From: an uncultured Pseudomonas sp.
Lineage (GTDB): Bacteria; Pseudomonadota; Gammaproteobacteria; Pseudomonadales; Pseudomonadaceae
NCBI RefSeq assembly: GCF_913774235.1
Contig: NZ_CAJYDW010000016.1
Coordinates: 1-64,000 of the forward strand
Direction of reading: 5' to 3'
DNA length: 64,000 bases
Each line of letters opens with the position of its first letter. The first letter of the stretch is position 1. The notes under the pieces are model-generated. The model saw only the letters and a list, made by a program, of their open reading frames with translations, was not told the origin of the DNA and searched no databases. Positions 33,810 through 42,832 of this stretch are shown here, one piece after another. Made by a program: the position numbers and the translations under genes.

Positions 33810-34130
33810 TCAGATGGCGAGGATTGCCTGGGCCAGTTGGGCATCGCTGGCCTGGCGCAATTCCGGTGCCTGGCTGCGCAGATGGCCCAGCGCCGCCTCC
33901 AGCCGTGCGCCGCGGATGTCACCGGCGCTGCCGACGAAACTGGCCGCATCGTCGCGGGCAGCCAGGACCACCTTGTCGTTCTTGAACGAGCCGGTGATGG
34001 CCGAGGTGGCATCGGACGTGGCGTCGATGGCGTCGACGATGATGTCCGTGGTGACGTAGAAACTCGACGCCGAAGCGGCGGTGGACAGGCAGAACAGCGC
34101 CGCGGCGGCGCCCAGGTGCAGGCTTTTCAT
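33810..34130 (-). CDS. DUF2388 secreted protein, copy 3
   Basis: A 106-residue paralog: signal peptide MKSLHLGAAAALFCLSTAASA, mature region with KVVLAARDDAASFVGSAGDI, RGARLEAALGHLR and the terminal DAQLAQAILAI. The N-terminal part TTDIIVDAIDATSDATSAIT is closest to copy 1 (TSNIVVRALQRSIDFTSDTT). GGAG precedes the ATG. It is the first gene of the leftward run; a 102-base gap separates it from copy 2. Confidence 0.88.
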   Translation of the reverse strand: MKSLHLGAAAALFCLSTAASASSFYVTTDIIVDAIDATSDATSAITGSFKNDKVVLAARDDAASFVGSAGDIRGARLEAALGHLRSQAPELRQASDAQLAQAILAI

Positions 34131-34203
34131 GGGGGGCTCCCGTCTGGATGTGCCTGAGTGAGACTGCCGTCGACGCCGAGAAGTCTCAAGGCACCGCGCA
34201 ATT

Positions 34204-34413
34204 TCATTCGCGCCAGAAGGGCTTGCCTCCTTCGTGATGCTGATCCGCCAGATTCAGACCCAGATCGGCCAGGGCACGGCCGTCCAGTCGCTGCAGCTGC
34301 CGACGCGAGGCGTAGCGCCGTTGCCAGGCAGCGAGCACCGCGAGCAGGCGGCGCAGACCGCAGCGACGCTCAGGCGACCGGGCGGATGAGGTAGCGAGTG
34401 GCAGGCTGTCCAT
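34204..34413 (-). CDS. DUF1127 small protein
   Basis: A 69-residue basic protein. The C-terminal 45 residues, LRRLLAVLAAWQRRYASRRQ and LQRLDGRALADLGLNLADQ, are the DUF1127 motif (R-x2-L-x2-LDDRxLxDIGL-like). GGAG at the right distance fixes the ATG at 34413 rather than the longer frame. Small DUF1127 proteins elsewhere act in RNA binding and phosphate or stress responses; here no function is shown. It is divergent from argC. Confidence 0.82.
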   Translation of the reverse strand: MDSLPLATSSARSPERRCGLRRLLAVLAAWQRRYASRRQLQRLDGRALADLGLNLADQHHEGGKPFWRE

Positions 34414-34492
34414 GGCGATCTCCAGGGCCGCGAGAAAGGAGAGACCAGCTTCGCCGTTGCGCAGCGAACAGACCACTTACAGCCAGGAGTTA

Positions 34493-34530
34493 CTGTACCT
34501 ATACAATTAAACAGAAAATTCGTCTGTACC
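34493..34530. promoter_or_regulatory. CTGTACC direct repeat, candidate operator
   Basis: CTGTACC occurs at 34493-34499 and 34524-34530, 31 bases apart (three helical turns), in the AT-richest part of the DUF1127-argC divergent gap (ATACAATTAAACAGAAAATT). Spaced direct repeats of this kind are bound by MocR-type regulators, but no regulator gene is adjacent. Confidence 0.4.
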
Positions 34531-34672
34531 CATCCGGATCAGGAAGACCTGTCTATTCGGCCACTCTGCACCGGTCCGCCGCCGGACGACTGTATCCCCG
34601 CTCGACGTACCCCTGACCGAGACGAATCGCTACAATCGAGGCTTTCAGCGCCCATCCGCGAGAGGCACCGCC

Positions 34673-35626
34673 ATGAGCTTCAAAGTTTTCGTCGACGGTC
34701 AGGAAGGCACCACCGGCCTGCGTCTGCTGGACTACCTGACCGGTCGTTCGGACATCGAACTGCTGCGCATCGACGAGAGCAAGCGCAAGGACCCGGTCGA
34801 GCGCGCGCGCTTCCTCAACGCCGCCGACGTGGCCTTCCTCTGCCTGCCCGACGCGGCCTCCCGCGAAGCGGTCAGCCTGGTCACCAATCCCAACACCTGC
34901 ATCATCGACGCCAGCACCGCCTTCCGCACCGACAGCGGCTGGACCTATGGCCTGCCCGAACTGGCCCCGGGTCAGCGTGAAGCCCTGCGCGCCAGCAAGC
35001 GCATCGCCAACCCCGGTTGCCACGCTACCGCCTTCATCCTGTTGGCCCGCCCGCTGGTGGATGCCGGCCTGCTGGCCCCGGAAACGCCGCTCTCGGCCTT
35101 CTCCCTCACCGGCTACAGCGGTGGCGGCAAGCAGATGATCGCGGCCTATGAAGCCGGTGGCGACGCGCGCCTGCAGAGCCCGCGTCCCTACGCCATGGGC
35201 CAGGGCCACAAGCACCTGCCGGAAATGCGCGTGCAGAGCGGTCTGGCCGCGGCGCCGGTGTTCAGCCCCATCGTCGGCCCCTTCCTCAAGGGCCTGGCGG
35301 TGACCATCCCGCTGCACGCCAGCCAGCTGCGCCCGGGCACCACTGCGGCCGACCTGCAGGCGGCCCTGGCCCGTCACTACGAGGGTGAAGCCTTCATTCG
35401 CGTGGCACCGGTGGCTGCCGAGGAGGAGCTGGACAATGGCTTCTTCGACGTCCAGGCGTGCAACGACACCAACCGCGCCGATCTATTCGTCTATGGCAAT
35501 GCCGAGCGCCTGACGCTGGTGGCGCGCCTGGACAACCTGGGCAAGGGCGCGGCCGGCGCAGCGGTGCAGTGCATGAACGTGCACCTGGGCGCCGACGAGG
35601 GCCTGGGGCTGGCCAGCGGGCGCTGA
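34673..35626 (+). CDS. argC: N-acetyl-gamma-glutamyl-phosphate reductase (short type)
   Basis: A 317-residue enzyme of arginine biosynthesis: reduces N-acetylglutamyl phosphate with NADPH. The N-terminal [18 protein letters not shown] is the nucleotide-binding turn, [17 protein letters not shown] carries the catalytic Cys116, and HKHLPEM has the active His. The length and the DGQEGTTG start define the short type-2 ArgC (about 310 residues), not the 345-residue type. The next enzyme upstream in the pathway, argB, lies at 57721 in this window, not adjacent. Confidence 0.93.
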   Translation: MSFKVFVDGQEGTTGLRLLDYLTGRSDIELLRIDESKRKDPVERARFLNAADVAFLCLPDAASREAVSLVTNPNTCIIDASTAFRTDSGWTYGLPELAPGQREALRASKRIANPGCHATAFILLARPLVDAGLLAPETPLSAFSLTGYSGGGKQMIAAYEAGGDARLQSPRPYAMGQGHKHLPEMRVQSGLAAAPVFSPIVGPFLKGLAVTIPLHASQLRPGTTAADLQAALARHYEGEAFIRVAPVAAEEELDNGFFDVQACNDTNRADLFVYGNAERLTLVARLDNLGKGAAGAAVQCMNVHLGADEGLGLASGR

Positions 35627-35666
35627 GCACCGCCCGGGCTTTAGTCCGATTTTTCGTGGCCGGGGC

Positions 35667-35693
35667 GAACCTTTTTCCCGGTGCCCCGTCTGA
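35667..35693 (+). promoter_or_regulatory. AlgU (sigma-22) promoter of ErsA
   Basis: GAACCT (-35, 35667-35672), a 16-base spacer and TCTGA (-10, 35689-35693) match the GAACTT-N16-TCTGA consensus of AlgU/RpoE sigma factors. Transcription would start near 35700, at the base of the first ErsA stem. Confidence 0.8.
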
Positions 35694-35699
35694 ACAGCT

Positions 35700-35827
35700 G
35701 AACGGTTCGGATAGCCGTTCTGCTCCTTTGCTGTTTAGTGTTGGCAGATGCTGGACCGCCCTTTTGCGGTCCAGTCTTGAACTCCGGACTTCTCCCCTCC
35801 CCCCGATGGAAGTCCGGAGTTTTTTTA
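35700..35827 (+). ncRNA. ersA: Small RNA ErsA (Spot 42-like position)
   Basis: About 128 bases starting 7 bases past the AlgU promoter. Stem 1 GAACGG/CCGTTC (35700-35705/35715-35720), stem 2 CTGGACCGC/GCGGTCCAG (35751-35759/35766-35774), then a terminator with a C-rich loop (CTCCCCTCCCCCC). Position next to engB and the AlgU promoter fit ErsA, the envelope-stress sRNA of P. aeruginosa (about 132 nt) that base-pairs with algC mRNA and others through C-rich sequence. Here argC, not polA, is on the 5' side. Assignment by position and promoter; sequence identity not checked. Confidence 0.85.
35781..35827 (+). terminator. Rho-independent terminator of ErsA
   Basis: ACTCCGGACTT (35781-35791) pairs perfectly with AAGTCCGGAGT (35810-35820), followed by seven T residues. 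The T-run overlaps the end of the convergent engB gene. Confidence 0.92.
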
Positions 35828-36463
35828 TGCCTCGGCGACGGGCTCGTCCAGGCCCAGCCAACCGGCCAGCACCCGCTGGGCATCTTCCACCCCCTGGCGC
35901 TTGGGCGCCGAGAACAGCTGGATGCTGGCGGTATCGCCCCAGCCCTGGCGCAACTCGCGCTGCACCTTGAGCAGTGCGTTCTTCTGGGCGCCGAAGGCCA
36001 GCTTGTCGGCCTTGGTCAGCAGGATGTGCAGCGGCATGGAGCTGGCCTGGGCCCAGTCCAGCATCAGGCGGTCGAATTCGGTCAGCGGATGGCGGATGTC
36101 CATCATCAGCACCACGCCGCTGAGCGAATGACGGCTGCTCAGATAGGCCTCCAGGTGCTCCTGCCAGTGCTGCTTGAGCGGAATCGGCACCTTGGCGTAG
36201 CCGTAGCCGGGCAGGTCCACCAGGCGCCGTTCTTCGTCGAGCGAGAAGAAGTTGAGCAACTGGGTGCGGCCGGGCGTCTTCGACGTCCGCGCCAGGCTGG
36301 CATGGGTCAGGGTATTGAGGGCGCTGGACTTGCCGGCATTGGAGCGCCCGGCAAAGGCCACCTCGCGGCCGCTGTCGGCCGGGCACTGCTCGACCTTGGC
36401 GGCGCTGATGAGGAAGGACGCCTGCTGGCACAGACCGACGATGGGATTCTTGAAGCTGGACAT
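35825..36463 (-). CDS. engB: Ribosome biogenesis GTPase EngB (YsxC/YihA)
   Basis: A 212-residue GTPase: G1 [19 protein letters not shown]2 around TPGRTQ, G3 [11 protein letters not shown]4 TKADKL and G5 FSAPKRQG. EngB acts in large-subunit assembly. The ATG at 36463 is chosen because conserved sequence starts there; the longer frame passes into the dsbA leader. Its stop overlaps the ErsA terminator, the same arrangement as Spot 42/engB in enterics. Confidence 0.93.
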   Translation of the reverse strand: MSSFKNPIVGLCQQASFLISAAKVEQCPADSGREVAFAGRSNAGKSSALNTLTHASLARTSKTPGRTQLLNFFSLDEERRLVDLPGYGYAKVPIPLKQHWQEHLEAYLSSRHSLSGVVLMMDIRHPLTEFDRLMLDWAQASSMPLHILLTKADKLAFGAQKNALLKVQRELRQGWGDTASIQLFSAPKRQGVEDAQRVLAGWLGLDEPVAEA

Positions 36464-36665
36464 GGGCGTACTCGCGACCGCGCGGCAAAGCCGGCAGTAT
36501 ATCGGATGCGCCCGGCCAGGACCGTGCCCTCTGGCAACCTGAACGAAGCCTGAACACGGCCGGCGTCCGGCGGACGGGCGACTAGGCGTGGCGGTGCGCC
36601 CGGCTACAATGCCCGCAATCCGTAACGCCCGGTTGGTGGGCGTGTCACCCTCCAGGAGTAGCCCC

Positions 36666-37295
36666 ATGCGCAACCTGCTTTTCTCTGCCGTGTTCGCCGC
36701 CGCCAGCCTGTTCGGCGCGGCCGCCCATGCCGACGACATCCAGGCCGGCAAGCAGTACACCGAACTGAGCAGTCCGGTTCCGGTGTCCGAGCCCGGCAAG
36801 ATCGAAGTGGTTGAGCTGTTCTGGTACGGCTGCCCGCACTGCTACGCCTTCGAACCTACCCTGAACGCCTGGGCCAAGAAGCTGCCCGCCGACGTCGCCT
36901 TCAAGCGCGTACCGGCCATGTTCGGTGGCATCTGGAACGTCCACGGCCAACTGTTCGTGACCCTGGAAGCCATGGGCGTGGAAGCCAAGGTGCACGACGC
37001 CGTCTTCGCCGCCATCCACAAGGAGCACAAGAAGCTGGCCACCCCCGAAGAGATGGCCGACTTCCTCGCTACCCAGGGCGTGGATCGCGACAAGTTCCTC
37101 AGCACCTACAATTCCTTCGCCGTGAAAGGCCAGGTGGAAAAGGACAAGAAGCTGGCCATGGCCTACCAGATCACCGGCGTACCGACCATGGTGGTCAATG
37201 GCAAGTACCGCTTCGACCTGGGCTCCTCGGGTGGTCCGGACGAGACCCTGAAGGTCGCCGACTTCCTGATCCAGAAAGAACGCGCCGCCAAGTAA
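36666..37295 (+). CDS. dsbA: Thiol:disulfide interchange protein DsbA
   Basis: A 209-residue periplasmic oxidase with a signal peptide (1-22, GAAAHA) and thioredoxin fold. The active site is [13 protein letters not shown] (Cys56-Pro-His-Cys59), and [11 protein letters not shown] gives the cis-Pro loop. It introduces disulfide bonds into exported proteins. AGGAG precedes the ATG; a TACAAT -10 lies at 36603-36608. In P. aeruginosa two cytochrome genes (including cc4) lie between engB and dsbA; they are absent here. Confidence 0.95.
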   Translation: MRNLLFSAVFAAASLFGAAAHADDIQAGKQYTELSSPVPVSEPGKIEVVELFWYGCPHCYAFEPTLNAWAKKLPADVAFKRVPAMFGGIWNVHGQLFVTLEAMGVEAKVHDAVFAAIHKEHKKLATPEEMADFLATQGVDRDKFLSTYNSFAVKGQVEKDKKLAMAYQITGVPTMVVNGKYRFDLGSSGGPDETLKVADFLIQKERAAK

Positions 37296-37302
37296 GATCC
37301 TG

Positions 37303-37333
37303 CCGCCGCCGCGTCCTGCGGCGGCGGTTCCTC
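37303..37333 (+). terminator. Terminator-like hairpin after dsbA
   Basis: CCGCCGCCGC (37303-37312), loop GTCCT, GCGGCGGCGG (37318-37327): a perfect 10-base GC stem just after the dsbA stop. Only a short pyrimidine run follows, so termination may be partial. Confidence 0.55.
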
Positions 37334-37474
37334 AGCTCGTCCCTCTCAAGCGGCCTCCGGTCGTCCTGCTCAAACTTTCCCCGTCCTGGCCGATACCCTA
37401 GCCACTAGCAAGTCGGCTGGCCGCCTCGTCGTGTGCCCGCCTGCTGGCCACCCTCAAGCCTTTGGAGCGGGCGG

Positions 37475-39235
37475 ATGGAGCGCGCGGACGTCGAACGCTG
37501 GAAAAGCAAATACCTGGAAAGCCTCGAGAACCTGGAACGCCTGGAAAGCCGGTGGGAAAACCGCCTGGACCTGGTGCGCCGCGGTCTCGTGCGCAGCAGC
37601 CTGGCCGCCGAAGGCAACGATGTGGCGGTGGATGCCTGCCTGGTCGAATTGCGCGACATCCTCAGGCGCGACGACAGCGACGCCGACCTCGCCAAGCTCA
37701 TTCCGCGCCTGGAACGCACGGTGCTCGACTCCGAGCAGCGCCGCGAACTGCGCACGCGGCAGGTCGCCGAAGCCTTCGCCGAACTCTGCCGCCTGCTGCT
37801 GAACCTGGAATTGCCGCGGGAACTGCGCAAGGCCCTCAAGGGCTTCGCCAAGCGCGCCCAGGCCGCCGCTGGCCAGCCCGGCGAGCTGCCCGCCCTGCTG
37901 GGTGAATTCAGCCGCCTGCAGCAACAGGCCCTGACCCACCTGCAACCCGAGCAACCTGCCCGCCCCGGTCTGCTGCAACGCCTGTTCGGCGAGCGCGGCG
38001 AAGCGGGTCCCGATACCACTGCCGAGCAGGCGACGCCGGCCGCGACCAGCGAACCGCCGGTGGCTACGCCCGCCCATACAGCGGCGGACGACGTACCGCC
38101 TGCCGTCGAGACCGCGCCGCGCACCGCGGAATCCGCGTCAGCGACGGCCGCCGATCCCGCCTATGCCCTGCCACCGGTCCCCGAGCCCGGCTACAGCGCC
38201 ATCGCCCCGCATTTGGAAGCCACCCTGCTGCGGCTGCTCGACGATCTGGCCCTGCCCGACAGCCACAAGCCCCAGGCCGAGATCCTGCGACAACGCATCC
38301 AGGGTAGCCTCAACTGGTACGAACTGGTACCAGTACTAGACGACCTGTCGGTACTGGTCCTGGCGCTGAATCATTCCGGCCAGAGCGAATTCCAGCTTTA
38401 CCTGCGCCAGCTCAATGAGCGGCTGGCCACCTTCCAGGCCGGCCTGGAAGACGTCCACGTCCATCGCCAGGACGGCCAGACCCAGGAGCGCGCCTTCGGC
38501 GATGCCCTGCGTGGCCAGGTCAACGAGCTGCAGAGCGAAGTGCAGGAGGCCACCGACCTGGACAGTCTCAAGCTGTCGCTGGACAGCCGCCTGGAAGGCC
38601 TGCTGACCAGCCTCGCCGAGCAGCAGTCGCAGCGGGAAACGCGCGAGCAGGACGCCGGTGCGCAACTGACCGTCCTGACCGAACGCGTCGCGACCATGGA
38701 GCGCGAAGCCCAGCAATATCGGGGTCATCTGGAAGAGCAGCGGCAGAAGGCTCTATGCGACCCGCTCACCGGCCTGCCCAACCGCGCCGCCTGGAGTGAA
38801 CGCCTGGACCTCGAGGTGGCGCGTTGGCAACGTCATGGCGGTGACCTGCTGCTGGCGGTGCTCGACGTGGACCTGTTCAAGCGCATCAACGACGGCTACG
38901 GCCACCTGGCGGGCGACAAGGTGCTGAAGATCATCGCCAACGAATTGCAGCGCCGCCTGCGCAAGACCGACTTCATCGCTCGCTTCGGCGGCGAGGAATT
39001 CGTCGTGCTGCTGGGCGCCACCCCGGTCGCCGGCGCGGTCACCCTGATCGAACAACTGCGCGCTGCCGTGGCCGCCTGCCCCTTCCATTTCAAGGGCGAA
39101 CGCGTGGTGGTCACCCTGTCCGCCGGTCTTGCAGCCTTTGCGCCGGGCGAAGATGCCGATACCGTATTCGAGCGTGCCGACCAGGCGCTCTACCGCGCCA
39201 AGCGCGCCGGACGCGATCGCCTGGAAGTGGCCTGA
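37475..39235 (+). CDS. dgcP: Diguanylate cyclase DgcP-like
   Basis: A 586-residue protein. Residues 1-400 are helical with coiled-coil segments and a proline/alanine-rich linker (about 190-250); the C terminus (about 430-586) is a GGDEF domain with [12 protein letters not shown] (active site) and the inhibitory I-site RKTD five residues upstream. It should make cyclic di-GMP with product feedback. Position after dsbA and before ampDh2 matches the PA5487 DgcP locus of P. aeruginosa, where DgcP acts at the cell poles in biofilm formation. GGAG supports the ATG at 37475. Confidence 0.9.
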   Translation: MERADVERWKSKYLESLENLERLESRWENRLDLVRRGLVRSSLAAEGNDVAVDACLVELRDILRRDDSDADLAKLIPRLERTVLDSEQRRELRTRQVAEAFAELCRLLLNLELPRELRKALKGFAKRAQAAAGQPGELPALLGEFSRLQQQALTHLQPEQPARPGLLQRLFGERGEAGPDTTAEQATPAATSEPPVATPAHTAADDVPPAVETAPRTAESASATAADPAYALPPVPEPGYSAIAPHLEATLLRLLDDLALPDSHKPQAEILRQRIQGSLNWYELVPVLDDLSVLVLALNHSGQSEFQLYLRQLNERLATFQAGLEDVHVHRQDGQTQERAFGDALRGQVNELQSEVQEATDLDSLKLSLDSRLEGLLTSLAEQQSQRETREQDAGAQLTVLTERVATMEREAQQYRGHLEEQRQKALCDPLTGLPNRAAWSERLDLEVARWQRHGGDLLLAVLDVDLFKRINDGYGHLAGDKVLKIIANELQRRLRKTDFIARFGGEEFVVLLGATPVAGAVTLIEQLRAAVAACPFHFKGERVVVTLSAGLAAFAPGEDADTVFERADQALYRAKRAGRDRLEVA

Positions 39236-39260
39236 CCCTTCCCATCCTCGCGAGGTAACC

Positions 39261-40046
39261 GTGCGCAACCTGTTCAAGCCCCTTTCCTGGCTGCTCTGCG
39301 GTCTGCTCCTGGCCGGCTGTTCCAGCGGGCCGCGTATCAACGACGACTACACCTCCCGTGACCAGGACAGCCGGGTGCAATACATCGTGCTGCACTACAC
39401 GGCAGCCAATTCCCAGCAGTCGCTCAAGCTGCTGACCCAGGCCGGGGTCAGCGCCCACTACCTGATCGATACCGACGGCACCGTCTACCGCCTGGTGGAC
39501 GAGAATCGCCGCGCCTGGCATGCCGGCGTCAGCGAGTGGGAAGGTCGCACCTGGCTCAACTCCAGCTCCATCGGCATCGAGATGGTCAACCTGGGCTTTC
39601 GTGACACCCCGGCGGGACGCCAGTGGTATCCCTTCAGCGAAGCCCAGATTCAAGCGCTGATTCCGCTGCTCAAGGACATCGAGCAGCGCCACGGCCTGGA
39701 TCGCCACGCCATCGTCGGGCACAGCGACATCGCCCCGGGTCGCAAGCAGGACCCGGGCCCCCTGTTCCCCTGGGCGCGTTTGGCCGCCGCTGGACTGATC
39801 AACTGGCCCGACCCGGCCGTAGTCGCCCAGCGCCAGGCGAGCCTCGGCGGCGTGTTGCCGCCGCCGGCCTGGTTCCAGGATCAGTTGGCTCGGATCGGTT
39901 ATGCGGTACCCCGTACCGGTGTACTGGATGCGGCGACCCGCGACGTCATCGGCGCCTTCCAGATGAAGTACCGGCCGGGCCGTTTCGACGGCCAGCCGGA
40001 CCTGCAGACGGCGGCGCTGCTGCTCAGCCTGCCCAGCGGCCGCTAG
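39261..40046 (+). CDS. ampDh2: N-acetylmuramoyl-L-alanine amidase AmpDh2
   Basis: A 261-residue lipoprotein: lipobox LLLAGC (Cys20), then an Amidase_2 domain with zinc ligands in YIVLHYTAAN and IVGHSDIAPGRKQDPGPLFP, followed by a C-terminal peptidoglycan-binding-like domain (VLDAATRDVIGAFQMKYRPG). The GTG at 39261, after GAGG, gives the intact lipoprotein signal. AmpDh2 is an outer-membrane-anchored amidase that recycles cell-wall muropeptides and affects beta-lactamase induction. Gene order dgcP-ampDh2 agrees with P. aeruginosa PA5487-PA5485, with PA5486 missing. Confidence 0.9.
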   Translation: MRNLFKPLSWLLCGLLLAGCSSGPRINDDYTSRDQDSRVQYIVLHYTAANSQQSLKLLTQAGVSAHYLIDTDGTVYRLVDENRRAWHAGVSEWEGRTWLNSSSIGIEMVNLGFRDTPAGRQWYPFSEAQIQALIPLLKDIEQRHGLDRHAIVGHSDIAPGRKQDPGPLFPWARLAAAGLINWPDPAVVAQRQASLGGVLPPPAWFQDQLARIGYAVPRTGVLDAATRDVIGAFQMKYRPGRFDGQPDLQTAALLLSLPSGR

Positions 40047-40061
40047 GCAGGCTACGGCAGG

Positions 40062-41159
40062 TTACAGCCGCACGCTGGCGAAGGTGGACTCGCCCTGCGC
40101 CTGACTCAGGGCAGCGAGCGCCGAGGACGCCGGCATCAGCGACAGTTCCTGGGACAGCGGCATCAGCGCGATGGGCTGCTGGATGGTCGGGCCCTGGCGC
40201 TCGTCACGCGGCGGGATACCGAAGTATTCGCGATAGCACTTGGAGAAGTGCGGCGTGGAGACGAAACCACACACCGAGGCGACCTCGATGATCGACAGGG
40301 TGGTCTGCTTGAGTAGCTGCCGAGCGCGGATCAGGCGCAACTTGAGGTAGTAGCGCGACGGCGAGCAGTGCAGGTACTTCTGGAACAGTCGCTCCAGCTG
40401 GCGCCGGGAGACGTCCACGTAAACCGCCAGTTCGTCGAGGTCGATGGGCTCTTCGAGATTGGCCTCCATCAGCGCGACGATCTCCTGCAGCTTGGGCTGG
40501 TTGGTGCCCAGCATGTGCTTGAGCGGCACGCGCTGATGATCCTGCTCGTTGCGGATGCGCTCGTAGATGAACATTTCCGAGATGGCCGCCGACAGCTCGC
40601 GACCGTGCTCGCGACCGATCAGGTGCAGCATCATGTCCATCGGCGCGGTACCGCCCGAGGCGGTGCAGCGATTGCGATCAATGGTGAACAGGCGGGTGCT
40701 GAGCACCACCCGCGGATAGGCTTCCTGCAGGGCCGCCAGGGTTTCCCAGTGCACGCTGCAGTCGTAGCCATCGAGCAGGCCGGCACGGGCCAGGGCCCAG
40801 CTGCCGGTGCACACCGCGCCAAGCTTGCGCCCCTGGCGCGCCTGGCTCTGCAGCCAGGTGCAATGCTCGCGCGAAACGCTGCGCTGGATGCCCACGCCAC
40901 CGCAGACGATCACCATGTCCATGGCCGGGGCGGCGCTCACCGCGCTGTCCGGAGTGATCTGCAGGCCATCGCTGGCCCGTACCGGGCGACCGTCCAGACT
41001 CAGGGTGCACCAGCGATAGAGCTCGCGCCCCGACAGCTGATTGGCCATCCGCAGCGGCTCCACGACTGACGCCAGGGAGATGAGCGTGAAATTGTCCAGC
41101 AGCAGGAAGCCGATGGACTGGATGGCACGGGGCTGGGCGGGGGACGGACTGGGCGACAT
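40062..41159 (-). CDS. gbdR: GbdR, activator of glycine betaine/dimethylglycine catabolism
   Basis: A 365-residue GlxA-type AraC regulator. The N-terminal half is a DJ-1/PfpI-like domain starting SIGFLLLDNFTLISLASVVE and with the elbow GAVCTGSWALARAGLLDG; the AraC HTH pair is PIDLDELAVYVDVSRRQLER and LSIIEVASVCGFVSTPHFSK. AAGGAG selects ATG 41159; a GTG at 41177 would lie before it. Length and N terminus match P. aeruginosa GbdR, which responds to glycine betaine and dimethylglycine and activates cbc, sox and glyA genes. All of these lie within 13 kb here. Confidence 0.9.
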   Translation of the reverse strand: MSPSPSPAQPRAIQSIGFLLLDNFTLISLASVVEPLRMANQLSGRELYRWCTLSLDGRPVRASDGLQITPDSAVSAAPAMDMVIVCGGVGIQRSVSREHCTWLQSQARQGRKLGAVCTGSWALARAGLLDGYDCSVHWETLAALQEAYPRVVLSTRLFTIDRNRCTASGGTAPMDMMLHLIGREHGRELSAAISEMFIYERIRNEQDHQRVPLKHMLGTNQPKLQEIVALMEANLEEPIDLDELAVYVDVSRRQLERLFQKYLHCSPSRYYLKLRLIRARQLLKQTTLSIIEVASVCGFVSTPHFSKCYREYFGIPPRDERQGPTIQQPIALMPLSQELSLMPASSALAALSQAQGESTFASVRL

Positions 41160-41626
41160 GGTAGGACTCTCCTTCACGCAGGCTGAGGCCCTTTTTCTGG
41201 GCTCTTTTGAACTCCGACGAACGGCTGGCCAATAGGCGAGGTGTCGCGGACGCGTAAGTCATGTCGCAAATCCCATGCCGACATCGGGCGAACCTCCCAC
41301 TTTGCGCGTTGTCTGGAACGGGCAACCCGCGGCCCAGGGCGAAATGCCCTTGATTAGATAAGGATTTATTTGCGACCAAACGGATCCGATACCGACCATC
41401 AGGCTGCTGGCACTTCGCCATAAGCCGGGGAGCGGTAACACCTGCACGTAACGGTCGCGCGCCAAAATGTAGCAACGCCACTCAGCCAGCACGGTTCTAG
41501 GTCAGGGCCGGCGACCGTTCGTCGCCCTTCTGCCCGCATGCGGCGCAAAGCGGTAAATCCCCGAACCAGACGGCGCGGTACATGCAGCACGACGGTTTCA
41601 ACCCTTCTCGATCCTTGGAGTCCAGG
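41160..41626. promoter_or_regulatory. Divergent gbdR-cbcX control region
   Basis: A 467-base gap without a gene. Two TGTCGC direct repeats (41242-41247 and 41262-41267) are spaced 20 bases, as AraC-family activators bind; GGCGAC-N5-GTCGCC (41510-41526) is a perfect inverted repeat about 100 bases before cbcX. An AT-rich stretch TTGATTAGATAAGGATTTATTT lies at 41352-41373. No further feature is recognised. Confidence 0.45.
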
Positions 41627-42568
41627 ATGAAGATCGTCCCCTGCGTTCTGCTGTCCGGCCTGTTGCTGGGCGCGACGGCCCAGGCCGCCACCGAACCCGA
41701 AAGCTGCCGCAACGTCCGCTTCGCCGACGTCGGCTGGAGCGACCTGGTGATCACCAACTCGATGGCTCGCTATCTGCTCAGCGCGCTCGGCTACGATACC
41801 GAGGTCATCCGACTGTCCCTGCCGAACAGCTATACCGCCCTGGCCAAGAACGATGCCGACGTCTTCCTCGGCAACTGGATGCCGGCCCAGGCCAAGGTCA
41901 GCCAGCCCTTCGTCGACAACGGTAGCGTCGAACGGCTGCGCAGCAATCTGGAAGGGGCTCGCTACACCCTGGCCGTGCCCCAGGACGTTTACGACGCCGG
42001 CGTGAAGACCTTCGCCGACATCGCCCGCTTCGGCGATCGCTTCGGCCACACCATCTACGGCATCGAGCCAGGCAACGACGGCAATGGCCTGGTCAAGAAG
42101 ATGATCGCCACCAACGCCTTCGGCCTGGGCGGTTTCAAGCTCGACGAGTCCAGCGAGAAAGGCATGCTGAACCAGGTGCGGATGAAGGAGCTGCTGAAGG
42201 ATCAGTGGATCGTCTTTCTCGGTTGGGAACCGCACCCGATGAACATCAGGCACAAGCTGGCCTATCTCGATGGTGGCGACGACTACTTCGGGCCCAACCA
42301 GGGCGGGGCAACGGTCTATACCGTGGTACGCAAGGGCTACGCCCAGCAATGCGCCAACGTCGGCAAGCTGCTGTCCAACCTGGTCTTCACGCCGGCCATG
42401 GAGAACATCCTCATGGATCGGGTGGCCAACGAGCAGGAAAACCCCCGGCGAGCCGTACGTAACTGGCTCAAGCAGAACCCCGATCAGCTGGACGCCTGGC
42501 TCAAGGGCGTCAGCACGCGCAGCGGCACTCCGGGCAACGTCGCGGTCAAGGCTAGCCTCGCCAACTGA
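41627..42568 (+). CDS. cbcX: Choline/betaine/carnitine ABC transporter binding protein CbcX
   Basis: A 313-residue periplasmic protein: signal peptide ending GATAQA (about 20), then CRNVRFADVGWSDLVITNSM, NADVFLGNWMPAQ and WIVFLGWEPHPMN. The aromatic residues in FADVGWSD, LGNWMPA and LGWEPHPMN build the cation-pi box for trimethylammonium in ChoX/ProX-type proteins. GGAG precedes the ATG. It is divergent from gbdR, as in P. aeruginosa PA5378-5380, except that sdaB, which sits between them there, is missing here. Confidence 0.92.
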   Translation: MKIVPCVLLSGLLLGATAQAATEPESCRNVRFADVGWSDLVITNSMARYLLSALGYDTEVIRLSLPNSYTALAKNDADVFLGNWMPAQAKVSQPFVDNGSVERLRSNLEGARYTLAVPQDVYDAGVKTFADIARFGDRFGHTIYGIEPGNDGNGLVKKMIATNAFGLGGFKLDESSEKGMLNQVRMKELLKDQWIVFLGWEPHPMNIRHKLAYLDGGDDYFGPNQGGATVYTVVRKGYAQQCANVGKLLSNLVFTPAMENILMDRVANEQENPRRAVRNWLKQNPDQLDAWLKGVSTRSGTPGNVAVKASLAN

Positions 42569-42832
42569 CCGCTGCCACGGGGACACCGCCCTGGGGGCGG
42601 AATCCTGCTCGGTCGCCGCCAGGCACCCGCGGATCATGGAAACGCGCCGACGATACCGACCCGCAGGACCGGGGTCCGTGGCGTTCAAGCTGGATACGAC
42701 ATTTCCACTTCTGGTTACGACGCTGCGCGCTCTGGTAGCGACGCAGGCGGTAGGCGAGCTTGGGGGGATAGGTTACAGATAAATACACGCGGGGCTGAGC
42801 GAAGGACACCCGCAAACGCGAGGGGATAGGTC

